This document shows, piece by piece, positions 17,129 through 25,177 of a stretch of 35,982 nt of DNA. How positions within the stretch are numbered: position 1 is the first letter of the stretch; each line of letters starts with the position of its first letter. Below the pieces are notes generated by a model. It was not told the DNA's origin. It worked only from the letters and a program-made list of their open reading frames with translations, and made no database searches. The position numbers were made by a program, and so were the translations under genes. The stretch comes from an uncultured Oscillospiraceae bacterium (lineage in GTDB: Bacteria > Bacillota > Clostridia > Oscillospirales > Acutalibacteraceae), in contig CAJJLZ010000023.1 in assembly GCA_905192745.1 (NCBI GenBank), positions 1 through 35,982 on the forward strand, in the 5' to 3' direction.

Positions 17129-18232
17129 ATGAAAAAAGCCAAAAGAGTCCTTCCCGTTTTTCTGGCGTTCGTTTTTCTGGTGTCCCTGTCCTCCTTTGGC
17201 GGGCTGACCGCGATGGCGGCGGATGATGACGTCGTACTGACGATGACCAGCAACAGCGACATCAATCCGAAATTCCGCTTTTACGCTGCGAAGGAGAACG
17301 GTTTCGATAAGGGCGGCCCCTTCAAGGTGGAACTGGAATGGAAAGCGGATATCGCCCGGATGAGCGCCAAAGAACAGATGGCGTGCCGCATCAGCATCGT
17401 GGAAATGAACAATAGCGACGCGGGAACCGGGATGACCGAAATTACCAAAAGCACGGACGGCTGGCAGAAAGCGTCTTTTTTCTTCGTGAATGTGAAGGGG
17501 TGTCTCGATAGCGGCGCGATGATGCCCTATGGCGTCGTCAGTATTAGCATGTGGTACGCCAAAGGTTCCCTGTCCGTCCGTAATCTCCGGATTACCAACG
17601 CGGCGGGAAAGGTGATGTATTCCCTGAACGACGACCCGGATATCCGGGCCCTGATTAAGTACAGCAAGGACAACGGGATGAGCGTCTGCAACCTGAGGGA
17701 TATCGGCGCCGTGAATCCGGAGCCGCTCCTTCTGACGGCGACCTTCGGCGATGATTCCTATGAGGCCGTTGTGTCAACGTCGTCTGCTCCGCCGCCTACC
17801 ACCACTACGAAACATGATCTGGTGATTGAGGGGGAGGATACCACCCGCCCGAACGGCACGACGGCAAACGGTTCGGGCGATGTTACAGCTGCGATAAACG
17901 GTTCCACCTCGTCTGATCCCTCCGTCTCCTCCACGTCCGCGTCCGCATCTTCTTCCTCCACGGGTTCGGACGGAAGCATGGCGTCCACAACCTCCGGCAC
18001 GGGGGCTGTTACCGACGCAAATGCGACCACACCGGCGGATAACAAGGATACGGGGAAGAAGAGCGGTCTTCCGGTTGCCGGAATTGTGGCGATTGTGATT
18101 GCCGCGGTTCTGGTGCTGGCAGCGGCGGTGCTGTATATCCTCGTCGGGACCGGTAAGGTGAAGCTGCCGTTTAACCTGCCCTTCCTGAACAAAGGCGGGG
18201 AAGCTCCGGACAATGGTGAACCGAAGGCATAA
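17129..18232 (+). CDS. Membrane-anchored surface protein with one WYA module (paralogue 3)
   Basis: A predicted 367-residue surface protein and the most divergent of the three in its N-terminal domain. It has KFRFYAAKENGFDKGGPFKV and KVELEWKADIARMSAKE, and its WYA signature reads MWYAKGSLSVRNLRITNAAG. The Ser/Thr linker is rearranged, while the membrane helix and LPFNLPFL tail are conserved. The tail is longer (GGEAPDNGEPKA replaces the terminal basic residues). The start and its spacing problem are the same as in paralogue 2. A hairpin at 18257-18279 separates it from the large surface protein. Function unknown; probable glycan display or binding. Confidence 0.84.
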   Translation: MKKAKRVLPVFLAFVFLVSLSSFGGLTAMAADDDVVLTMTSNSDINPKFRFYAAKENGFDKGGPFKVELEWKADIARMSAKEQMACRISIVEMNNSDAGTGMTEITKSTDGWQKASFFFVNVKGCLDSGAMMPYGVVSISMWYAKGSLSVRNLRITNAAGKVMYSLNDDPDIRALIKYSKDNGMSVCNLRDIGAVNPEPLLLTATFGDDSYEAVVSTSSAPPPTTTTKHDLVIEGEDTTRPNGTTANGSGDVTAAINGSTSSDPSVSSTSASASSSSTGSDGSMASTTSGTGAVTDANATTPADNKDTGKKSGLPVAGIVAIVIAAVLVLAAAVLYILVGTGKVKLPFNLPFLNKGGEAPDNGEPKA

Positions 18233-18256
18233 CGGCGCGTCTCATTTCGGTTAATT

Positions 18257-18279
18257 CCGCAGCGGGAGTCCCGCTGCGG
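18257..18279 (+). other. Intercistronic hairpin upstream of the large surface protein
   Basis: A perfect inverted repeat with 11-base arms (CCGCAGCGGGA / TCCCGCTGCGG) around one base lies between two genes. It is not followed by a T-run, so it is more likely an RNA stability or processing element than a terminator. The next gene's AAAAAAGGAG ribosome binding site begins 14 bases later. Confidence 0.7.
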
Positions 18280-18313
18280 TTGAGACAAAAATAAAAAAGG
18301 AGTGTGTAGTCAA

Positions 18314-20842
18314 ATGAGCAATCGCAAAATCATAAGCAGACCGATCACCGCGCTGCTGTCCTGTGTGGCGTTGGTTTTCGCGATGCTGATGGTGGTTCTG
18401 GCGGTACCGATGGGAAAAGCCAGCGCCAGCAGCGGGTATGTGCCGAAGCGGACGATGAGCATCACGGGCAATTCGTCGGAAGCCGAAGCGAAGATTGTTA
18501 TGACCGGCGGCAGTTCGCTGGGCGAAGGCAAAAAGCTGACGGTCAAGGGTTATTTCAAGGTAACTGATTTCGGCGTTGTGAATGCCGATCAGGGCCCGAA
18601 GGTGGAAGTCGGTAAGACGGTAGTGACCGGCAATACCGACGGCTGGGTTCCCTTTGAACAGGAATACACGGCTTCGGATTCCAACTGGCTGGTATTCCAT
18701 TTCTGGTATGCCAGCGGCACGCTGTCTCTGGCGGATATCACCTTTACGGATGCGGACGGCAAGGTCGTATACGACATGGCGACCGACTCGAAGCTTATTG
18801 CCGGCGAAGTGAAGGGTTTCCCGTCTCAGTTTGGTATCTGGTATTTCGGCTACTACTCGGGGGCTTCCAATGTTTCCGCGGCAATTGATCCTGTGGTAGC
18901 GCCTGCACATGAGCCGGAGCGCACCATTACCATCCATGATGCGGCTCCGCAGGTGAATGCCAAAGCGGCGATTATCCTGAAAACCGCTGAAAGCGGCAAG
19001 GAATACACCCTGAAGGGCTATTACAAGCTGGATAACTTCGCCAGCCTGAATGATGCACAGGGCCCGAAGGTGAACCTTGGCGGCATTGCTGTCACCGCCG
19101 ATACGGATGGCTGGCAGCCCTTTGAGATTGCGTATGCCGGTGGGTATACCTATTTCGAATTCTGGTATGCGTCGGGTGATCTGTCTCTTGCGGATGTACA
19201 GATCGTTGATCCGGACGGTGCCGTTGTGTATGATCTGGCTACGGATGCGTCTCTGGAAGCGAGAACGGGTTCCACCGCTACCGGCGATCAGGGCAATGCC
19301 TGGTGGTTTGGCGAGTATGCGGGGGCCGCAGGCTTCAGCTTCGATGTGGATCCCGTAACCACGACTACCACGACCACGGAAAGCACGACTGCTGCAACTA
19401 CGGAGACCTCCAAGACTACCATCACCACGGCGAGCACCGTGACTACCACGGAGACCCCCAGCACTGTGACCACCGAACCGACCACGGCTCCGACGATTCC
19501 GGTTGATCCTTCGGGTTATGTCCCGAACCGCTCGGTTTCTGTTGTGAGCACCACTGACGAAAACCCCACCATGCGTATGTACCTGATGTACGACTACTAT
19601 ATGCTGGACGGCCCCTATTATCTGGTTGGCAAAGTCAAGGTGGACGGCCTGACGGCGCAGTCCGGCGCCGACGAAGCGAAGAGCTACATCGAGTTCGCGT
19701 ATTCCTACACGGATTCGGTGGAGGTTGCCGCCTACACCGAGGATACCAACGGCTGGATTGATCTGAAGGGCAATGACGGCAAGCTCATCTCATTCGACAA
19801 CCTGTCGGAAGAGACGACGGGCGATATGGAACTCGTTTTCGGCACCAAGGGCGCTGCCGGCACCTTCTCCGTGGCCGATCTGAAGATCGTTGACGCGGCG
19901 GGCAACATCGTCTATTCTATGGCGAACGATGCGACCCTGTACGGTAAGGGCGACATCCGCAAATGCAGCAAGTCTCTCTGCATTTGGGACGCCTGGGATG
20001 TTGATACCAACAATCCCACCTCTCAGTTCCCGATCCGTACCCGCGGCGACGCGGAGTACATCCCGAACAACGTGCTGAGCATCGACGTGCCGGAAGGCTC
20101 CAAGACCAATAACCCCATTATCTTTATGTCCACAAACAACGAGCTCTTCACGGCGGGCGAAACCTATACCCTCACCGGCCGGATGAAGGTGGACATCACC
20201 GGCGAGGTTGCCAACACCGCGGGTGAAAGAGCCAACGCCAACCTTGGCGGTCCTGGCTTCAGCCTGCACTACGGCACCACCGGCGGCTGGGTCGCCATCA
20301 CGAAGGATGACGGCACGCCCATTACTTTCGAAGGTACGGCGGCGGACAACGAGCAGCGTCTCACTTGGCTGATGTGGTATGCCAACGGTTCTCTGTCTCT
20401 GGCGGATATTGAGATCACCGACTCCGAGGGCAATGTGGTGTACAGCATGGCCACGGATCCTGCGCTGCAGGAGAACAAGACGATCGGTATGTGGGAGGGC
20501 AGCGCCCTTCTGAGACCGGCGGCCTTTGGTGTAGTGGATCAGCTTTCCTTCGGTATCAAAGTGAACGCGAATCCCGTGCAGCACACGGCGGCGGACTATG
20601 TGGTTCCGACCTTTGAGGAAACTGTGGACATTACCGATCCCTCTACATCTACCTCCACTTCCGATGCCGATACCACGAACAGCACCGGCGATGTCACGGA
20701 TCCGAGCGCTACCAACGGCACCGATCCGAGCAACCCGAACACCGGCGACAGCAACGTCCTTCTGACGATTGCGGGCTTGGCGGCTGTTTTGGCTCTGGCC
20801 GGCGCGTTCCTTACCCTGCGCAAAAAGGAAAGCGCGGAATAA
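18314..20842 (+). CDS. Large cell-wall-anchored surface protein with four WYA modules
   Basis: A predicted 842-residue exported protein of unrecognised family. After a signal peptide (cleavage near GKASASS) come four modules of 150-180 residues. Signature positions: FWYASGTLSLADITFTDADG (W131), FWYASGDLSLADVQIVDPDG (W284), a divergent FGTKGAAGTFSVADLKIVD (about 509) and MWYANGSLSLADIEITDSEG (W688), each leading to VVYDM or VVYSM-like ends. A Thr-rich linker (about 349-396) splits the modules into two pairs. The C-terminus ends in a sortase-type signal: NPNTGDS, a hydrophobic stretch (VLLTIAGLAAVLALAGAF) and RKK. Clostridial sortases accept such NPxTG motifs, so covalent wall attachment is expected. 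ATG 18314 is used; GTG 18302 lies inside the ribosome binding site. Flanking hairpins suggest separate control of its mRNA level. Glycan capture is inferred from context only. Confidence 0.85.
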   Translation: MSNRKIISRPITALLSCVALVFAMLMVVLAVPMGKASASSGYVPKRTMSITGNSSEAEAKIVMTGGSSLGEGKKLTVKGYFKVTDFGVVNADQGPKVEVGKTVVTGNTDGWVPFEQEYTASDSNWLVFHFWYASGTLSLADITFTDADGKVVYDMATDSKLIAGEVKGFPSQFGIWYFGYYSGASNVSAAIDPVVAPAHEPERTITIHDAAPQVNAKAAIILKTAESGKEYTLKGYYKLDNFASLNDAQGPKVNLGGIAVTADTDGWQPFEIAYAGGYTYFEFWYASGDLSLADVQIVDPDGAVVYDLATDASLEARTGSTATGDQGNAWWFGEYAGAAGFSFDVDPVTTTTTTTESTTAATTETSKTTITTASTVTTTETPSTVTTEPTTAPTIPVDPSGYVPNRSVSVVSTTDENPTMRMYLMYDYYMLDGPYYLVGKVKVDGLTAQSGADEAKSYIEFAYSYTDSVEVAAYTEDTNGWIDLKGNDGKLISFDNLSEETTGDMELVFGTKGAAGTFSVADLKIVDAAGNIVYSMANDATLYGKGDIRKCSKSLCIWDAWDVDTNNPTSQFPIRTRGDAEYIPNNVLSIDVPEGSKTNNPIIFMSTNNELFTAGETYTLTGRMKVDITGEVANTAGERANANLGGPGFSLHYGTTGGWVAITKDDGTPITFEGTAADNEQRLTWLMWYANGSLSLADIEITDSEGNVVYSMATDPALQENKTIGMWEGSALLRPAAFGVVDQLSFGIKVNANPVQHTAADYVVPTFEETVDITDPSTSTSTSDADTTNSTGDVTDPSATNGTDPSNPNTGDSNVLLTIAGLAAVLALAGAFLTLRKKESAE

Positions 20843-20892
20843 TCCCAAGTAGAAAATGACAGTTTTTGTATAGCTGTCGTTCACTTCCCATT

Positions 20893-20921
20893 TGCACTTT
20901 TTATGCACTTGCTGTTGCACT
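20893..20921 (+). promoter_or_regulatory. Three helically phased TGCACT repeats
   Basis: TGCACT occurs at 20893, 20904 and 20916, spaced 11 and 12 bp, about one DNA turn apart, in the gap between the large surface protein and the second permease. This arrangement suggests a protein-binding site, although no good promoter was seen next to it. It could also be chance in a short AT-rich gap. Confidence 0.35.
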
Positions 20922-20937
20922 AGCCCCGTGTCGGCAT

Positions 20938-20962
20938 CCGGGGCCGGATTTTCCGGCCCCGG
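20938..20962 (+). other. Strong intercistronic hairpin after the surface protein gene
   Basis: CCGGGGCCGGA, a TTT loop and TCCGGCCCCGG make a perfect 11-bp GC-rich stem. No T-run follows; the next bases are GC-rich. It may act as a 3' stabiliser or partial terminator, lowering expression of the permease and binding protein that follow relative to the surface protein. Confidence 0.75.
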
Positions 20963-21001
20963 CGCGGCGCGGCGGTTTCCAGAAAGGACGGGACATAACC
21001 A

Positions 21002-22009
21002 ATGAAATCTCCGACCGGAACCCTGTCGGCAATCGCTGCGGCGTATCAAAAGCGGCGGCTTTCCATGAATTATACCGTTTCCCGGGTGTTGGTGGTGATT
21101 CTGCGCACCGTCTTTCTGGTGGGGATGAGCTTCGTCATGCTGTATCCGGTGATTTTTATGCTCTCCGCCGGCTTTAAAAGCCTGCAGGATGTGTATGACC
21201 CCACTGTGGTGTGGCTTCCTCAGCATTTCAGTCTGGAACCCATGAAGCTCGCGCTGAAGGTGCTTAATTATGGTCAGTCCGTAATGAAAACCCTGTCGAT
21301 GACCATTCCCAGCGTCCTTCTGCAGCTGGTTACCGTCCTGTTGGCGGGATACGGTTTTGCCCGCTTCCATTTCCGTGGGAAAAATATTCTGTTTGCGCTG
21401 CTGATTTTTACCATTATCGTACCGGTACAATCCTATATGATTCCCCTGTATGTAAACTTTAAAAACTTCGACTATTTCGGCATTGGTTCCCTGATCGGGC
21501 TGATTACCGGCCATCCCGTTACCACGAGTCTGGTGAATAAGGATGTGCTGTTCTATCTGCAGGCCGCGCTGGGAATGGGTATCCGATCGGGGCTGTATAT
21601 TTTCATGCTCCGCCAGTTCTTCCGCAACATGCCGAAGGAACTGGAGGAAGCGGCCATGATCGACGGCTGCGGGCCGATGCGTACCTTTACGCGCATCATG
21701 CTGCCCAATGCGGTGCCGATGATCGCCACCGTTCTGGTTTTCTCGCTGGTGTGGTACTGGAATGATTATTATCTGTCCTCCATGTTCTATAACGGCGTGT
21801 TCCCGGTTTCGGTGAATCTGACCGAACTCAGCGGGCTGCTGAGCTTCAGCAATCAGGTCTCCGGCATTGCCGAGCAGGAGCTGATGTTTATGCGGGAAGG
21901 AATTTTGGCGTGCGGGTGTCTGGTTACCATACTCCCGTTGCTGATTTTATATATATTTGCGCAGCGTTTCTTCACCGAAGGGCTGGAACGCAGCGGTATC
22001 GTCGGATGA
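21002..22009 (+). CDS. Carbohydrate ABC transporter permease, MalG-type (system 2)
   Basis: A predicted 335-residue membrane permease, longer than usual because of an extended N-terminus and an insertion near residue 165 (SLIGLITGHPVTTSLVNKDV). The EAA loop reads EEAAMIDGCGPMRTFTRIML. It ends with FAQRFFTEGLERSGIVG, a common MalG-type C-terminus. ATG 21002 has AGAAAGGACG upstream with a longish gap. It completes the channel begun by the permease at 13812 and is followed 42 bases later by its binding protein. Confidence 0.92.
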   Translation: MKSPTGTLSAIAAAYQKRRLSMNYTVSRVLVVILRTVFLVGMSFVMLYPVIFMLSAGFKSLQDVYDPTVVWLPQHFSLEPMKLALKVLNYGQSVMKTLSMTIPSVLLQLVTVLLAGYGFARFHFRGKNILFALLIFTIIVPVQSYMIPLYVNFKNFDYFGIGSLIGLITGHPVTTSLVNKDVLFYLQAALGMGIRSGLYIFMLRQFFRNMPKELEEAAMIDGCGPMRTFTRIMLPNAVPMIATVLVFSLVWYWNDYYLSSMFYNGVFPVSVNLTELSGLLSFSNQVSGIAEQELMFMREGILACGCLVTILPLLILYIFAQRFFTEGLERSGIVG

Positions 22010-22051
22010 CAACGAGAGAAAAACTTTCCGTTTCAGAAAGGATGGTCATTC

Positions 22052-23353
22052 ATGAAAATAAGCAAAAGAGTTCTGCTGGCCGTCGCATCGGCGACGCTGG
22101 CGCTTCTGCCTCTGGCCGGCTGCACCGGCGGCACCGGCACCTCCGGTTCCGGCGGAACCATTGAGTCGGAAAAAGGCGCGAAACTGTCGATTATGATTCC
22201 GGGCCACAACGAGAAATCCACCGAGGAGTCCGCCTGGCAGAATCCGGTGGTCGCGGCCTTTAAAGAGCAGTATCCCGACGTGACGGTGGAGTTTGTCACC
22301 GCCGGCTGGGACACATGGTATACCAAGGTGCTTTCCGCGTATAAGAGCGGCGAACCGATCGATCTGATTAACGACGGCGCGAACAACAACCCGAAGTTTG
22401 CACTCAAGGGCATTACCCAGCCGTTGGAAAAGTTCGTGAATATGGATAATAAGAACCTGCACAAAACCACAATGGATTCGGTTTTCAAGTATAACAATCA
22501 CTATTATGTGGCGGTCAGCGAAACCAACGTGGCCGTGGTTTACTACAACAAGAACCTTTTCCAGAGCGAAGGGGTGGACGATCCCGCCACGCTGTACGAG
22601 CAGGGCAAGTGGGATTGGGATAACTTTACCCGCGTTGCCAAGGCGCTGACCAGCGAAGCGGATAATCGCTGGGGCTTCACCACGAATTATCCCTATCTGT
22701 TCTATGGCGCGAACGCCACCTCCATGCTCACCCTTACCAAAGACGCCAAATATCAGCTGAATATCGACGCGCCCGCGCTGACCCAGTCGCTGGAGATCAT
22801 TCAGGACGGGTACTTTACCTCCGGCTGGTCCGGTTATGACGGCGATCCGTACAGCACATTCTACAAAGGCGCTGCCGCGATGCTGGCCGATTTCCAGTGG
22901 ACGGAAGCCAACATCATCGGCGCCCGGGATTATGATCTGGCCGACTTCGAATACGGCGTGGTGCCGATGCCGGCCGGCCCGAACAACACGGATGGCGTTT
23001 CTCCCGTCACGGCGGCCGGCTGGGCCATCGGCAACGGTTCGGATTGCCCGGCTCATGTCGGCAAGCTGATCGATATGCTGGTGGACGGTCAGGCGGCCTA
23101 CATCGAAAAGACCAACCAGAAGCTGAACGCTGAAAATGTCGCTTTGTATAAGAAGCTGGCGGAAAAGCCCTTCTGCACCAACAGTTATGATTCCGCCGTG
23201 GGCGGCGCGTATGAAATCTGCGGCGCCATTGGCGACGGACAGAGCATCTCTCAGGCGATCGAGGAGTACAAACCCATCTATCAGCGTATGGTGGATCAGG
23301 CCAACTCTTCGGAAATTGAGGACGTAACATCCGTTGCGGAAAATGTCGATTGA
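22052..23353 (+). CDS. Extracellular solute-binding lipoprotein (system 2)
   Basis: A predicted 433-residue family 1 sugar-binding protein. The lipobox LAGC (residues 21-24) after a basic, hydrophobic leader marks it as a lipoprotein held on the outer face of the membrane. The mature part has the usual signs: KLSIMIPGHNEK, VTVEFVTAGWDTWYTKVLSA near the start, VAVVYYNKNLFQSEGV in the hinge region, and GAAAMLADFQWTEANIIGA later. ATG 22052 has AGAAAGGATGG upstream. It should deliver ligand to the permease pair 13812/21002. The ligand is unknown. Unlike the binding protein of system 1 it is not fused to other domains. Confidence 0.92.
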   Translation: MKISKRVLLAVASATLALLPLAGCTGGTGTSGSGGTIESEKGAKLSIMIPGHNEKSTEESAWQNPVVAAFKEQYPDVTVEFVTAGWDTWYTKVLSAYKSGEPIDLINDGANNNPKFALKGITQPLEKFVNMDNKNLHKTTMDSVFKYNNHYYVAVSETNVAVVYYNKNLFQSEGVDDPATLYEQGKWDWDNFTRVAKALTSEADNRWGFTTNYPYLFYGANATSMLTLTKDAKYQLNIDAPALTQSLEIIQDGYFTSGWSGYDGDPYSTFYKGAAAMLADFQWTEANIIGARDYDLADFEYGVVPMPAGPNNTDGVSPVTAAGWAIGNGSDCPAHVGKLIDMLVDGQAAYIEKTNQKLNAENVALYKKLAEKPFCTNSYDSAVGGAYEICGAIGDGQSISQAIEEYKPIYQRMVDQANSSEIEDVTSVAENVD

Positions 23354-23416
23354 TAAATGATGGAGGCCGGGGGACAACGGCTCCCGATTGAACCCGAGAG
23401 AAAAGGAGAAGACCAC

Positions 23417-25177
23417 ATGGACCCTGCAAAACGGGAAGATTATACCGAAATGCTTCTGGCGGAGGGCGGGAAGGCACGCTGCACCGTCGTGATCGCGGAA
23501 GACGCCGGCGAGAAGGTGCGCGCGGCAGCGGAAGATTTCCGGAACCTCCTGAAAAAAATGAGCGGCGCTGCTTGTCCGCTGGTGACGGAGAACGAAGCGG
23601 ATAAGCTGCCGGCGGGGGAAAGGCTGGTCCTGATCGGCCCGTCCCGTCTGACCGGGGAAATGGGATTGGAAACGCCCCGGGGCTATCCCGGAAATGAACG
23701 GGTTCTCCTCCGGCGGGAGGGAAACCGGCTGGCCCTTCTGGGAAACGACGACGGCGCCTATACCGGCACCCAGTTTGCCGTCACCATGCTGTTTGAGCGG
23801 CTGGGCTGCGGTTGGTACGCCCCCGATCCGCTGTGGCAGGTGATTCCCCGGCGGGAGACCGTCTCGATCGGATATCTGGATATCGATCACCGGCCGGCCT
23901 TTATCAGCCGCTACAGCAATGTTCTGAGATTCAACCCGGAGATCGGCCGCCGCTGGTATCTCGGCGGAGACCGGCGGATTTCCGGCCACGGTTTTCCGTT
24001 CATGGTTCCCCGGGATGAGAATTTCGAAAAGCATCCCGAATGGTTCTGCATGATTGACGGAAAGAGGAATCCCTTTGTGGAATGGTGGCAGTACTGCTAT
24101 TCCAACGAGGAACTGCCCGTTGTTCTGGCGGAAAAGATTTGCGAAAAGTTTGAGGAGGATCCCGATCTGGTGCAGTACAGCATTGCGCTGAACGACGGCT
24201 GGTATCACGGCTGGTGCGAATGCGACATGTGCCGTCAGATGGGGACTCCCAGCGAAACAGTGGTGCTGTTCGCCAACAAAATCGCCCGGCTGGTCGGCAA
24301 GCGCTTCCCCAACCATAAGCTGACCTTTCTGGCGTATTTCCCCACCTATCATCCGCCTACGCATCCCATGGAAGTGGAGCCCAATGTCGAGGTGATGTTC
24401 TGCAAGGAAGCCGATATGTTCCTGCCGGTGGATAAAGGCCCGGATAACGGCTATCACCAGCGGTATCGCTTCGTGCAGAGCAAAAATACCTATCCCGTCC
24501 CGTGGAAGGAAAACTTTGAGAAATGGAACCGGATGGTACCGTTTAAAAACATCGCGATCTGGGATTGGTACTGCATCGCCGCCGCCAAACCGGAATGGAA
24601 GGACGTTCCTTGGGTACAGGGGGATGTGGCGACGCGGAACAATCGGTATTGGCGGGATCACGGCGTACAGTATGTCTATAACGATCAGGGTCCGCTGGAT
24701 GTTTTCTATGAGGACGATGCCAGCTATCCGCTTCGTTTCCCGCTGTGGCATGTTGCCGCGCGGAGCTGGTGGGACAAGGATCTGACCGGCTCGGATATCC
24801 TGATGGAGGATTGCCGGAAGCTGTACGGCGAAGCGGCCGATCTGATGTTCACGTATTACAGCAGTCTGGCGGATATCGCCGCGCACAGCACGGCCTTTTC
24901 GATTGCCTGGCATCCCCCGCTGCCCTGCGAGCTTTATACCCCGGAGGCGGTCAAGCGGGTGGATACCCTCCTTGAACTGGTGCGCACGCTTCTTCCGCAG
25001 CAGGAGGACGACGTGCGGAAGCGGCTGGAAATCCAGTTGGGGCTGTGGGAAAAGGCAAAAGCGGTTATTGAGGAAAGCAAGGCGTCACCCGATGGGGAGA
25101 CGGCTGCGGAAGCTCAAACCGATAAGACAGATGAGTCAACTCAGGCAAACAACAAGAAGGAGGCGAAAATGGCATGA
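23417..25177 (+). CDS. Cytoplasmic DUF4838 protein (GH67-related)
   Basis: A predicted 586-residue protein with no signal peptide. The N-terminal ~130 residues resemble the N-terminal domain seen in alpha-glucuronidases and related proteins, ending GCGWYAPDPLWQVIPRRETV. The DUF4838 core follows: HPEWF, WWQYCYSNEELP, IALNDGWYHGWCECDMCRQM with a CxCxxC motif, VEPNVEVMFCKE and VQYVYNDQGPLDVFYEDDAS. The last ~40 residues are a polar tail. A hydrolase acting on an imported uronate-containing oligosaccharide is a reasonable but unproven idea. ATG 23417 has AAAAGGAGA upstream; the frame before it (from 23357) has none. The stop codon overlaps the start of the lipoprotein paralogue (ATGA). Confidence 0.85.
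   Translation: MDPAKREDYTEMLLAEGGKARCTVVIAEDAGEKVRAAAEDFRNLLKKMSGAACPLVTENEADKLPAGERLVLIGPSRLTGEMGLETPRGYPGNERVLLRREGNRLALLGNDDGAYTGTQFAVTMLFERLGCGWYAPDPLWQVIPRRETVSIGYLDIDHRPAFISRYSNVLRFNPEIGRRWYLGGDRRISGHGFPFMVPRDENFEKHPEWFCMIDGKRNPFVEWWQYCYSNEELPVVLAEKICEKFEEDPDLVQYSIALNDGWYHGWCECDMCRQMGTPSETVVLFANKIARLVGKRFPNHKLTFLAYFPTYHPPTHPMEVEPNVEVMFCKEADMFLPVDKGPDNGYHQRYRFVQSKNTYPVPWKENFEKWNRMVPFKNIAIWDWYCIAAAKPEWKDVPWVQGDVATRNNRYWRDHGVQYVYNDQGPLDVFYEDDASYPLRFPLWHVAARSWWDKDLTGSDILMEDCRKLYGEAADLMFTYYSSLADIAAHSTAFSIAWHPPLPCELYTPEAVKRVDTLLELVRTLLPQQEDDVRKRLEIQLGLWEKAKAVIEESKASPDGETAAEAQTDKTDESTQANNKKEAKMA

Larger units (their letters stand above)
14843..18232 (+). repeat. Tandem array of three paralogous genes
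   Basis: Three consecutive genes encode proteins of the same architecture. Between the first and second copies the aligned repeat period is 1149 bp. The linker and membrane-anchor coding regions are almost identical in DNA, while the N-terminal domains have diverged. Copy 3 is a mosaic: its linker matches copy 1 at SMASTTSGTG and copy 2 at DANATTPADNKDTGKKSG. This implies tandem duplication followed by gene conversion. Confidence 0.9.

Noticed and set aside
19357..19500. Repetitive ACC/ACG-rich tract as a possible CRISPR or satellite repeat
   Set aside because: It is in frame and encodes a Thr-rich linker of a surface protein; there is no repeat-spacer structure.
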